Assembly: GCF_001050375.1 (NCBI RefSeq)
Contig: NZ_KQ130484.1
Span: forward strand, 1 to 64,000
Origin: Catenovulum maritimum
Lineage (GTDB): Bacteria; Pseudomonadota; Gammaproteobacteria; Enterobacterales; Alteromonadaceae
Direction of reading: 5' to 3'
Length of the DNA: 64,000 nt
Below, one piece after another: positions 26,743 to 34,878 of the stretch. How positions within the stretch are numbered: the stretch's first letter is position 1; each line of letters opens with the position of its first letter. The notes beneath the pieces were generated by a model. The model saw nothing but the letters and a program-made list of their open reading frames with translations. It did no database searches and was not told the DNA's origin. A program made the position numbers and the translations under genes.

Positions 26743-28186
26743 AGCTCACAGGCAGCGTTATTATTATTTGTATACCACCTAGTTTACTATGATTTATTTT
26801 CAAAGTCCCCTGATGTGCTTGAGTAATTCTTTGACATAGAGATAAGCCTAAACCTGAGCCATTTAATTGTAAATTTCGAGTACTTTCACTGCGATAAAGT
26901 GGCTTAGTCAGTTTTTCTAATTCTTGATCCGTTACTCCTGGAGAAGAGTCTTGCCAAGTGATTTGTAGTTGGTTATTTGAAATTAGTTTCAGCGTACAAT
27001 CGATTAAACCGGGTTTGTGGGTGTAATTGATTGAATTATTCATTAAGTTTCTAAACAGCTGTAGTAGCCTATTTTCATCTCCAAAAACCATGGCTTCGGT
27101 ATCTTCAGATACTAGATTAAAGCTTAAATCTTTGTCTTTTAGTTCTAATGTATATTGCTGCTTTATGTCTTCGAGTAGGCTGGTTAGGTTTAACGATGTT
27201 CTGTGATAATTGAGTGCGCCTATATCGGAGGAAGACAGTTGGTACAAATCATCAATTAGAGCGGATAACCTGAGTATTTCACTATGCAGTGATTGCACTG
27301 CTTGCTTATCCAATGGAATGATTTCATCTTCTAAGGCTTCTAACTCTGAGCGTAAAATGGCCATTGGCGTTCTTAATTCATGAGATATATCAGCAATCCA
27401 CTGTTGTCTTGCGTTTAAATTTTTCTGTAATGTCATGGCTAAAATATTGAAGCTAGCAGCTAAATCGGCTAACTCATCTCTGCCGCTGATTGGCAGTGTC
27501 TCTATGTTCTTAAAGTCACCAGATGTTAGCCTTTTCATCGCTTGTTGTAGTTTATTTATTGGTGTCACTAAGTACCGAGATACAGGCAGCGCAATAGCCA
27601 AAGCTAGAATTAAAATCGCTAATGCAATTTCACCTGATTTAGTCATTAAGCTAGTGGCAAAAGTATTATTGGCGTCTGAATATAATTTGGTAGGGTTATG
27701 AAAACCTAAATAGCCGATAATTTGATTGTTTGGGGTTTTGAGCTCTAACCACTGAAATTTACTTCTTTCATATTTAGGTATCTCGTTACCTATGATGAGT
27801 TTACCCTTAGTGTCTTTAAGTAGGAGTAAATTTCGAGCTTTCCTAGATTGCCTTGGATTTCTTGGCTCTGTCGCATCTCGTGGAGGGCGAGGACCTCTAA
27901 GATCACCTCTGTTTGGCTCAGCTTGGTTTCTAACTCTGTTTCCTTCTGCTAATAAGCCTCGCCAAGCCCTTGGATTATTTTCTAACCACTGCCAACTATG
28001 TTCAGCTTGATACCGCTCTGTGAGTAGTTGAATTAACGGGGTTAAATTTTGCTGGTGGCTCTGTTTGATATATTCATTAAATGTGAGATTGAAAATCCAA
28101 CTCATACCAATAAATATGAGAGCGACAACTAAAATATTGCTTAAGCCAATTGCGATAAAGAGTTTGTGACGAATTTTTAAAACCAT
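26705..28186 (-). CDS. baeS: Sensor histidine kinase, BaeS-like
   Basis: A 493-residue membrane kinase with helices at about 9-30 and 178-200. The H box is WIADISHELRTPMAILRSEL, with HAMP (residues 200-255), N box MNNSINYTHKP, G1 WQDSSPGV and G2 GSGLGLSLCQRI. The periplasmic region (about 31-177) contains a stretch rich in Arg and Pro between residues 80 and 115 (for example GPRPPRDATEPRNPRQSRK), unusual for BaeS. It is cotranscribed ahead of baeR with an overlap. It should autophosphorylate and signal to BaeR in response to envelope damage. Confidence 0.85.
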   Translation of the reverse strand: MVLKIRHKLFIAIGLSNILVVALIFIGMSWIFNLTFNEYIKQSHQQNLTPLIQLLTERYQAEHSWQWLENNPRAWRGLLAEGNRVRNQAEPNRGDLRGPRPPRDATEPRNPRQSRKARNLLLLKDTKGKLIIGNEIPKYERSKFQWLELKTPNNQIIGYLGFHNPTKLYSDANNTFATSLMTKSGEIALAILILALAIALPVSRYLVTPINKLQQAMKRLTSGDFKNIETLPISGRDELADLAASFNILAMTLQKNLNARQQWIADISHELRTPMAILRSELEALEDEIIPLDKQAVQSLHSEILRLSALIDDLYQLSSSDIGALNYHRTSLNLTSLLEDIKQQYTLELKDKDLSFNLVSEDTEAMVFGDENRLLQLFRNLMNNSINYTHKPGLIDCTLKLISNNQLQITWQDSSPGVTDQELEKLTKPLYRSESTRNLQLNGSGLGLSLCQRITQAHQGTLKINHSKLGGIQIIITLPVSYDSDYSSKNFNR

Positions 28187-28373
28187 GGATTTTACCTAAC
28201 AGAATCTCAGAGTTAACTCTAACCTAAAAATAGCCAGACAATGTGCAAAAAGTGTGGAGTTTAACGTTAAAAACGATTTTTTGAATCAAGCTTATGGTAT
28301 TAGAGTTAGTTAGCGTAAAATCTATATTTGAAAATGACTACCTTTGTGGTACACAAAATGGAAAAAGTAAACT

Positions 28374-28751
28374 ATGAGCAAAGTTTCATCCAGCGGTTTA
28401 ATTGTCGCTATCTTATTTTTGACTGGCTGTAATGAGCAAGCGAATAATCCATTAGAGAATGCGCCTCCATACCCTATTCAGGATACGGTTTTACATAAAG
28501 TTGTTAGTGAATATTGTATCGATTGCCATAACCCGATAGATAAAAAAGGTAAGTTGGACTTACAAAGTAAATTAGATGGACATTTAAATGACTATCCATT
28601 TGTTTGGCATGAGGTGTCGCTCGCGCTTGCGAATAATGAAATGCCACCTAAAGATAAAGACGGGGTTAAAAGACCTGACCAAGAAACATATCAAAGGGTT
28701 TCAGCTTGGTTAAATGAAAGGTTTAATCATAAACCAGAAGGTAAAAATTAA
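28374..28751 (+). CDS. Lipoprotein c-type cytochrome
   Basis: A 125-residue lipoprotein (signal peptide ending FLTGC, Cys19) with a single haem-binding motif CIDCH near residue 49. The layout YCIDCHNPIDKKGKLDLQSK and then NEMPPKDKDG resembles the planctomycete-type cytochrome c module, whose distal Met lies in the EMPP segment. It probably carries electrons in the periplasm, tethered to a membrane. The cytochrome b561 gene starts 124 bases downstream on the same strand, so the two may form a small electron transfer unit. Confidence 0.8.
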   Translation: MSKVSSSGLIVAILFLTGCNEQANNPLENAPPYPIQDTVLHKVVSEYCIDCHNPIDKKGKLDLQSKLDGHLNDYPFVWHEVSLALANNEMPPKDKDGVKRPDQETYQRVSAWLNERFNHKPEGKN

Positions 28752-28875
28752 GACTAAAAATAAAAAATCCAAATGTAAAAGTATAACTCGAGCATGATAA
28801 TGTTGTAATAATTGAGCTATATAGTATAAATATACACGTATCTAACTGAATTAGAATAATTTTTAGGGGGCAATT

Positions 28876-29412
28876 ATGTGGAAAGACAGTCAAACTAGTT
28901 TCGGTAGAATATCTATCATTAATCATTGGACGTTAGCTTTATTAATGATAGGTATGTTGATATTTGGCTTAGTTGTCGAAGATATGCCAAGAGGCCCGGA
29001 TAAATTTGAAATGATAGGCTTGCATAAGTCTGTTGGAGTGCTGGTTTTATTTTTAGGCTTATGGCGGATTGCGTGGCGTATCATTCAAGGTTTTCCTTCA
29101 CATGTGGATGGCGTACTTAATTGGGAAAAGCGGGTTTCAAAGATAGTACATATTATCCTGCTCGCTAGCATACTGGTTATGCCATTATCCGGTTATGTTA
29201 TGAGTGAAGCGGGTGGATATGAAGTGAGCTTTTTTGGTTTATTTAGTCTACCAGAAATTGAAAACTCAAGAGAAATTGGCGGCATAGCACATGAAATTCA
29301 TGAGATTTTTGGTAAGGTCATTATGGCGGTTATTATCTTCCATATCCTTGGTGCGTTAAAACATCACTTTGTTTCTAAAGATAGAACGCTTAAGCGTATG
29401 CTAGGAAAATAA
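28876..29412 (+). CDS. Cytochrome b561
   Basis: A 178-residue four-helix membrane cytochrome of the bacterial b561 family: ISIINHWTLALLMIGMLIFG (first His ligand), LHKSVGVLVLFLGLWRIAWR (second), then HIILLASILVMPLSGYVMS and IAHEIHEIFGKVIMAVIIFH carrying further His ligands. Such proteins move electrons from quinol or superoxide to periplasmic partners. GGGGGC-type ribosome binding sequence (TTTTAGGGGGCAATT) precedes the ATG. The neighbouring lipoprotein cytochrome c is a likely redox partner. Confidence 0.88.
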   Translation: MWKDSQTSFGRISIINHWTLALLMIGMLIFGLVVEDMPRGPDKFEMIGLHKSVGVLVLFLGLWRIAWRIIQGFPSHVDGVLNWEKRVSKIVHIILLASILVMPLSGYVMSEAGGYEVSFFGLFSLPEIENSREIGGIAHEIHEIFGKVIMAVIIFHILGALKHHFVSKDRTLKRMLGK

Positions 29413-29437
29413 CCAGTTTTACTGAGAGGGATTTTTC

Positions 29438-29557
29438 TTGATAACTGGATTGAATTCACTTGGTTCTAAGAAAAATGCCTTTCAAGAAATAAAAATTAAA
29501 TCATATCAAAACTTCATGGAATTAGATGATTTCTTGTCCAGAGTTAAGGTTAAATAG
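29438..29557 (+). CDS. Possible small ORF, 39 residues, between cytochrome b561 and its terminator
   Basis: A TTG at 29438 follows an AGAGGG ribosome binding sequence with seven-base spacing. It opens 39 codons (translation ITGLNSLGSKKNAFQEIKIK, continuing to a FLSRVKVK end), and its stop codon overlaps the start of the terminator stem. The signal-to-stop fit is good, but the codons are few and I recognise no family. The product would be a small basic soluble peptide. It could equally be an untranslated 3' region. Confidence 0.35.
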   Translation: MITGLNSLGSKKNAFQEIKIKSYQNFMELDDFLSRVKVK

Positions 29558-29582
29558 CCTTTCATTTCTGTCTTGAAAGGCT
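29556..29582 (+). terminator. Intrinsic terminator of the cytochrome unit
   Basis: AGCCTTTCA (29556-29564) pairs with TGAAAGGCT (29574-29582), followed by TGTTTTTCTTTTATT, a good T-rich tail on the plus strand. Confidence 0.85.
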
Positions 29583-29600
29583 TGTTTTTCTTTTATTCAA

Positions 29601-29873
29601 CTAAGCTGTGTAGAGGGTATAACAGCCAATAATAATAAAGCCAGCGCCAGCGATGTAGTTTAATATTTTTTCATTTATATATTCAGATAATAAGCTACCG
29701 GCTAATACCCCAATTGCAGTGGCCACTATCAAAGCTGCAGCCGCAGCAAAAAACACAGTCCACTTACTGACATCTTTATCTGCAGCAAATAACATAGTTG
29801 ATAATTGAGTTTTATCGCCTAATTCTGCGATAAAGACAGTTGCAAAAATGGTCGCAAAAATTTTCAAATCCAT
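29601..29873 (-). CDS. TMEM165/GDT1 family cation transporter, single-repeat
   Basis: A 90-residue membrane protein with about three helices carrying one copy of the UPF0016 signature ELGDKTQLSTMLFAA. GDT1/TMEM165/MneA proteins move Mn2+ or Ca2+ against protons and usually have two such repeats; this one is half-size and should work as a homodimer, or its partner is elsewhere. The second Met (29873) is preferred: AGAG lies seven bases before it, and the longer start at 29888 runs back into trmH. It follows trmH with a four-base gap, so the two are cotranscribed. Confidence 0.85.
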   Translation of the reverse strand: MDLKIFATIFATVFIAELGDKTQLSTMLFAADKDVSKWTVFFAAAAALIVATAIGVLAGSLLSEYINEKILNYIAGAGFIIIGCYTLYTA

Positions 29874-29877
29874 GGTA

Positions 29878-30597
29878 TTACTCTGCATTTTTTGCTTGAA
29901 GGGCTTTCCAAGCTTTATCTGACATTCTCATTTTCTCCCACCACTCATCGCTTGCGACAAGTTGGCCTTCTTCGTCCAGTGGTGGATAAGCTAAGCCTTT
30001 TCGTTTACAGGCTTCAGCATAAATAGGGTGACCACCTTCAAATAATATTTTGTGTCTTTCTGCGGCAGATAGCTTGTTCTGTCCATACATGCCTGCGAGT
30101 TGACGCTGCCTTTGTGCTTCATAAAGTATAGTTGCGCCAGCTACAGATACATTTAATGATTGCACCATGCCAACCATAGGAATAACAATATGGTGATCGG
30201 CCAGTTCTAGTGCTTCAGGCGTGATACCAAATTTTTCTTGCCCCATTAAGATAGCTGTCGGTTTGGTGTAATCAATTTCTCTAAAATCAACTGCTTTGCT
30301 TGAAAGGTGCGTTGCCAAAACTTGCATTTTTTGTGCTTTCATTTGGCTAACCGCTTCTTCAATATTTGAATGCATATGGACATTCACCCAATTTTGACTC
30401 CCTAAGGCAGTCCCAGAAGACATTCTTTGATAACCTTGAACAAGTACAGCATGAACATCGTGAACGCCTACCGCATCTGCAGTGCGAACTATGGCTGATA
30501 AATTGTGTGTTTTATGCACGGCTTCTAAACATATCGTTAGATCGGGTTGGCGGTTATCAAGTGTTTGGTTTATGCGGGCAAGTCTTTCTGGAGTCAT
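29878..30597 (-). CDS. trmH: tRNA (guanosine(18)-2'-O)-methyltransferase
   Basis: TrmH methylates the ribose of G18 in the D-loop of tRNAs. The 239-residue SPOUT enzyme shows VHKTHNLSAIVRTADAVGVH (motif 1), AILMGQEKFGITPEALELAD (motif 2) and IPMVGMVQSLNVSVAGATIL (motif 3, knot), with the C-terminal TrmH extension ending in basic helices. It belongs to the gmk-rpoZ-spoT-trmH neighbourhood of gammaproteobacteria, although ridA and a repeat element lie between spoT and trmH here. Confidence 0.95.
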   Translation of the reverse strand: MTPERLARINQTLDNRQPDLTICLEAVHKTHNLSAIVRTADAVGVHDVHAVLVQGYQRMSSGTALGSQNWVNVHMHSNIEEAVSQMKAQKMQVLATHLSSKAVDFREIDYTKPTAILMGQEKFGITPEALELADHHIVIPMVGMVQSLNVSVAGATILYEAQRQRQLAGMYGQNKLSAAERHKILFEGGHPIYAEACKRKGLAYPPLDEEGQLVASDEWWEKMRMSDKAWKALQAKNAE

Positions 30598-30618
30598 GGG
30601 AATATTCGCGATGCTAGT

Positions 30619-30816
30619 TAACCTGAACTTGGGATAACAACTTGCTTTCTAGCTGCTATTTTCCTTATGACTGCGTTAAATTTGATTGCAATAGGCTCGC
30701 TATTGGCGTTCAAATTCGCCTTGTACTAAGAAAAAACATCGAGCTAGAATAGATGAAATATCAAAAGTAGATGTATTTCAAATTGTTAGCTAATTTATTA
30801 TCCCGAGTTCAGGTTA
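30619..30816. repeat. MITE-like element with terminal inverted repeats
   Basis: About 198 bases starting TAACCTGAACTTGGGATAAC and ending with the complement of TAACCTGAACTCGGGATAAT; the end repeats match at most positions over about 30 bases. It encodes no protein and sits between trmH and ridA. It differs in its ends from the element at 15584, so two families are present. Confidence 0.6.
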
Positions 30817-30831
30817 GTTATTAAAAACAAT

Positions 30832-30851
30832 AAGGCAGCCAAAGCTGCCTT
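30832..30851 (-). terminator. Intrinsic terminator of ridA
   Basis: AAGGCAGC (30832-30839) pairs with GCTGCCTT (30844-30851) around a CAAA loop; read on the minus strand it is followed by ATTGTTTTTAA. It ends the gmk-rpoZ-spoT-ridA direction before the repeat element. Confidence 0.85.
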
Positions 30852-30877
30852 AAATTAAATATGCTGTAACCTTAAGG

Positions 30878-31264
30878 TTACATAGGTAGTTCCATTACCC
30901 CATCAATCTCGATTTGTGCACCTTTTGGTAATTGGCTAATACCAATAGCCGCACGTGCCGGATAAGGCTGGTCAAAGTATTGTGACATAACTTCATTTAC
31001 TTGAGCAAAGTTAGCCAGATCAAGTAAGTAAATATTCACTTTTACTAAATCATTCAAGTTACCACCGGCAGCTTCACAGACAGCGGTCAAATTTTTAAAT
31101 ACCTGATGAGCTTCATCAACGAAACCAGTTGATACCAATTCCATAGTTTCTGCTACTAGTGGGATTTGACCTGATAGGTAAACAGTTGAACCAACTTTAA
31201 CTGCTTGGCTATATGTACCGATAGCCGCTGGCGCTTTATCAGTAGAAATGATTTGCTTAGTCAT
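30878..31264 (-). CDS. ridA: 2-iminobutanoate/2-iminopropanoate deaminase
   Basis: A 128-residue RidA/YjgF protein that hydrolyses reactive enamine/imine intermediates from PLP enzymes such as threonine dehydratase. The conserved [20 protein letters not shown], the substrate-binding Arg in [20 protein letters not shown] and the family length are all present. It follows spoT by 32 bases and likely shares its transcript, ending at the terminator downstream. Confidence 0.95.
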   Translation of the reverse strand: MTKQIISTDKAPAAIGTYSQAVKVGSTVYLSGQIPLVAETMELVSTGFVDEAHQVFKNLTAVCEAAGGNLNDLVKVNIYLLDLANFAQVNEVMSQYFDQPYPARAAIGISQLPKGAQIEIDGVMELPM

Positions 31265-31296
31265 TATTAAACCTTCAAATTATATTTAATTAAAAC

Positions 31297-33399
31297 TTAT
31301 TTACGACGGAAAACACGTTGAACTTCTGGAATATGACGTACTTTTTTCATTATTTGGGCTAAATGAATTCTGTCATTGACCGTTAGAATTAAATCAACTG
31401 TGTATAAATAACTGTCTTTTTCTTCGGAATTTAAACTTTGGATATTTGAGCCCATCTTAGCGACCGCACTAGTTACTTTGGCTAAAGCACCGTGTACATT
31501 GTGAAGATCGATTCTGAGCGCACAAGAAAATTCTTCATCAGGCGAATTATCCCAGCTAACTGCAAAATATTTAGAAGGCTCATCGTTATGATCTCTAATA
31601 TTTCGACAGTTTTCTATATGGACTATGATGCCTTTTCCAGGGCTAACATGGCCAATAATCTCGTCACCCGGGATTGGTCGGCAGCATTTCCCATATGAGA
31701 TTAACATGCCTTCAGCGCCTCTAATCGAGACTTTTAAATCGCTAGGGTATTCATTTTTATCGTCTTCATGCTTAAGTAACTTACGCGCAATAACTATGCT
31801 CATTAAATTACCTAGACCAATCTCAGCCAATAACTGATGCAGGGTTTTTAACTTTGTTTCAGCTAAAACGGCTTCAATATTCTCATCTGGAATATCATTT
31901 AATTCATGATCGCCCAGAGCAACTTTTAACAAGCGTTTACCGAGATCAACAGATTCTTCACCTTTTAAGTTTTTCAGGTAGTTTCTGATTCTAAGTCTAG
32001 CTCTCGGCGTAATGACAAAATTGAGCCAATTTGCATTTGGTCTTGCTGCTTTTGCTGTGACAATTTTTACGGTTTGGCCGCTTTCAAGTGGCTGATTTAA
32101 CGGATGCGGTTTTTTGTCGACGGTTGCTCCGACACAGCTGAAACCAACATCTGTATGTAACGCAAAAGCAAAATCGACAGGTGTTGCACCTTTAGGTAAC
32201 TCAATAATTTTACCTTTAGGGGTGAATAAATAGATTTCTTCTGGGAATAAATCAGATTTTACGTTTTCAATAAATTCAAACGAATTACCCGCACTCTGTT
32301 GTAGATCTAATAGACTATTCATCCATTTTTGAGCTCTAACTTGTGCTGTTGTGCCTTGGCTATCTGAACCTGATTTATAAATCCAGTGTGCAGCGACACC
32401 TCTGTCAGCTGTTAGCTCCATCTCATGGGTGCGAATTTGGATCTCTAACGGAATACCATGCGGGCCAATTAATGAAGTATGTAAAGATTGATAACCATTC
32501 AGCCTAGGCATAGCTATGTAATCTTTAAATCTATTATCGATTGGTTTATATAAATTATGTACCACACCTAAAGTGCGGTAACAGGTATCCCAATCTTTAA
32601 CTGTGATTCTGAACGCGTAAATATCCATTACGTCGTTGAACATCAGCTCTTTATTTTTCATCTTTTTATATATGCTATAAAGATGTTTTTCTCGGCCTTT
32701 TACGACACATTCAATATTGGTTTCACTGATTCTTTGACGAATTTCGCGGCCGATTTTTTCTATGATATCTTTTCTGTGGCCCCTGGCGCTTTTTACTGCG
32801 GCACCAAGTGCTCTGTATCGCATAGGATACATGGCTTTAAAGCCTAAATTCTCTAATTCATTTTTGGCATCATGAATACCGAGTCTATGGGCGATAGGCG
32901 CATAAATCTCTAATGTTTCAGTCGCTATTCTTCTGCGTTTATCCGGCCTTAGCGAGTCTAGCGTCCGCATGTTGTGCGTTCTATCTGCTAATTTAATTAA
33001 AATAACTCGAATATCTTGCACCATAGCCATAATCATTTTTCTAAAATTTTCGGCTTGGGCTTCTTTTTTACTGTTAAAGTGGATTTTATCTAGTTTACTA
33101 ACACCTTCAACTAAATCAGCTATGACAGCGCCAAAGGTTTCGGCTAATTCATCTTTCGTTACAGGGGTGTCTTCTATCGTATCGTGTAAAAGTGCTGCAC
33201 ATAAGGTTTCATGATCTAAGTGCATGTGCGCTAAGATCCGAGTTACAGCTACTGGATGCGTAATATAAGGCTCACCACTACTGCGGAATTGACCTTCATG
33301 GGCATCTCGTGCGACTTGGTAAGCTTGACGAATTAAATCAACTTGCTCCTGAGGTAAGTATGCAGCAGCGAGTTCACCTAAATCTTGAAATAATTCCAC
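31297..33399 (-). CDS. spoT: Bifunctional (p)ppGpp synthetase/hydrolase
   Basis: A 700-residue Rel/Spo enzyme. The HD hydrolase domain has YITHPVAVTRIL and LLHDTIEDT, with DRTHNMRTL. The synthetase-like domain (about residues 230-350) has GREKHLYSIYKKM, RLNGYQSLHTSLIG and LEIQIRTHEMELTADRGVAA; then TGS (EIYLFTPKGKIIELPKGATP), helical and C-terminal ACT (ALRIDLHNVHGALAKVTSAV) domains. The intact HD site and the location after rpoZ identify SpoT rather than RelA. It sets the stringent-response alarmone level with DksA, which is also encoded in this window. Confidence 0.96.
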   Translation of the reverse strand: MELFQDLGELAAAYLPQEQVDLIRQAYQVARDAHEGQFRSSGEPYITHPVAVTRILAHMHLDHETLCAALLHDTIEDTPVTKDELAETFGAVIADLVEGVSKLDKIHFNSKKEAQAENFRKMIMAMVQDIRVILIKLADRTHNMRTLDSLRPDKRRRIATETLEIYAPIAHRLGIHDAKNELENLGFKAMYPMRYRALGAAVKSARGHRKDIIEKIGREIRQRISETNIECVVKGREKHLYSIYKKMKNKELMFNDVMDIYAFRITVKDWDTCYRTLGVVHNLYKPIDNRFKDYIAMPRLNGYQSLHTSLIGPHGIPLEIQIRTHEMELTADRGVAAHWIYKSGSDSQGTTAQVRAQKWMNSLLDLQQSAGNSFEFIENVKSDLFPEEIYLFTPKGKIIELPKGATPVDFAFALHTDVGFSCVGATVDKKPHPLNQPLESGQTVKIVTAKAARPNANWLNFVITPRARLRIRNYLKNLKGEESVDLGKRLLKVALGDHELNDIPDENIEAVLAETKLKTLHQLLAEIGLGNLMSIVIARKLLKHEDDKNEYPSDLKVSIRGAEGMLISYGKCCRPIPGDEIIGHVSPGKGIIVHIENCRNIRDHNDEPSKYFAVSWDNSPDEEFSCALRIDLHNVHGALAKVTSAVAKMGSNIQSLNSEEKDSYLYTVDLILTVNDRIHLAQIMKKVRHIPEVQRVFRRK

Positions 33400-33620
33400 T
33401 AATTAAAACCTGCGATTGAAAGTTAACAAATAAAAAAGTTTTTGAGTTTATGCCTATTGAATAACAGAGACACGCGAACAAATAAAGCTTTAATTTATTA
33501 TTAGTGTCAATTGATGAAATATTCAACTAGGTAGGTATAAGTGTAGCTTGTTTACATTACTCAGGTTGAGCAGATGTTAAATATGTTTGTTTTATAATTG
33601 GCTATTTAGCCAAACAAACT

Positions 33621-33670
33621 ACCAGCTTAATGACTCGACTAGCATTAAGCGTTTGAGTAATTAAGCTGGT
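33621..33670. repeat. Hairpin in the rpoZ-spoT gap
   Basis: ACCAGCTTAATGACTC (33621-33636) pairs with GAGTAATTAAGCTGGT (33655-33670) with one mismatch, 22 bases after the rpoZ stop on the minus strand. The 292-base gap between rpoZ and spoT is unusually long for this operon and has no gene. The hairpin may attenuate read-through into spoT; the tail (AGTTTGTTTG) is only weakly T-rich. Confidence 0.5.
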
Positions 33671-33691
33671 TTAGCAAAACATAGATATGTT

Positions 33692-33973
33692 TTACTCGTG
33701 TACTTGGCCTTGTGAGAAAGCTGCTACTGCTGCAATTTCTGCTGCTTCTTGCTCAGCTGTTTCTCTACGTTCTTGCGCATCCATGATATCTGAACTGATT
33801 AATTCAGCTTCAATTTCACGTAATGCTAAAACGGTTGGTTTGTCATTTTCTAACTCAACCAGTGGATCTTTACCACCAGTTGCAATTTGACGTGCACGAC
33901 GAGCAGCAACTAAGATTAAATCAAAGCGGTTGCCTACTTTTTCTACTGCATCTTCTACGGTTACGCGAGCCAT
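33692..33973 (-). CDS. rpoZ: DNA-directed RNA polymerase omega subunit
   Basis: A 93-residue omega subunit: [20 protein letters not shown], then [20 protein letters not shown] and [16 protein letters not shown]. It binds the beta' subunit and helps assembly and ppGpp response of RNA polymerase. The C-terminus is Glu/Ala-rich ([19 protein letters not shown]), as in many gammaproteobacteria. It lies between gmk and spoT in the conserved order. Confidence 0.97.
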   Translation of the reverse strand: MARVTVEDAVEKVGNRFDLILVAARRARQIATGGKDPLVELENDKPTVLALREIEAELISSDIMDAQERRETAEQEAAEIAAVAAFSQGQVHE

Positions 33974-34106
33974 CTTTACTCCGCTAAAATTTTTATTGAA
34001 AAAAGATTGATTAGTTTACTTTATGATCGCAATTAATCCAAGAGATCAGCATACAAAGGCGATAACTTTTTCCAGTTTATGCTGATTTCTTTAAAATTTA
34101 GAGGGG

Positions 34107-34739
34107 TTAACCTAGTAAATCATTAAACAAGGCTTGATGTCTTTGTGCCTGAGCAGCTTGTTTGCAACGGTTTGCTGTTAAAATCGCGGAAAATTCTTGT
34201 ACCGCCTGATTAAAGTTATCGTTGACGATAATATAATCAAATTCATTATAATGAGAAATTTCAGATTGTGCTTCAGCCATGCGTTTGGCAATGACTTCTT
34301 CACTATCTTGACCTCTTTTTTGAAGCCGGCTTAATAGTTCTTGTTGTGACGGTGGTGCAATAAATATGGTTTGAGTTTCAGGTTTTAGCTTTTTGACTTG
34401 TCTGGCGCCTTGCCAATCAATATCTAAAAATACATCTATACCTTGAGCTAGCGTGTTTTCAATTGCGGCTTTAGACGTCCCGTAATAATTACCAAAAACT
34501 TCAGCCCACTCGAAAAAATCATCGTCAGCTATCATGCTTTTGAATTTTGCTTGGTCGACAAAATGATAATGAACGCCATTTTCTTCACCAGGTCTTGGGT
34601 TACGAGTGGTATGTGAAACCGATACAGAAGCCAGAGCGTGATCGCTTTGAGCTAAATAAGCCTTAATTAAGCTTGATTTCCCAGCACCACTGGGAGCAGA
34701 TACAACGTATAAAGTACCAATAGAAGACACAATAACCAC
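34107..34739 (-). CDS. gmk: Guanylate kinase
   Basis: Gmk phosphorylates GMP to GDP. The P-loop [20 protein letters not shown], the GMP-binding [20 protein letters not shown] and [10 protein letters not shown] are all visible in a 210-residue protein of normal size. The true start may be the Met-Val at 34739 or a downstream Ser-Ile; the P-loop position fits either. It is the first gene of the gmk-rpoZ-spoT transcription unit. Confidence 0.96.
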   Translation of the reverse strand: MVIVSSIGTLYVVSAPSGAGKSSLIKAYLAQSDHALASVSVSHTTRNPRPGEENGVHYHFVDQAKFKSMIADDDFFEWAEVFGNYYGTSKAAIENTLAQGIDVFLDIDWQGARQVKKLKPETQTIFIAPPSQQELLSRLQKRGQDSEEVIAKRMAEAQSEISHYNEFDYIIVNDNFNQAVQEFSAILTANRCKQAAQAQRHQALFNDLLG

Positions 34740-34878
34740 CTAAACTTGATCGTAAAATAGCCGACTATTTTACGCTATCTAGCTCATCATTAAAATATTA
34801 AATATTGGTTTATCCAGGCAGCAAAATGATAGGACTCGACTAAACTTAATGAAAAATTGAAGCTTTAAAGGAACTAAC

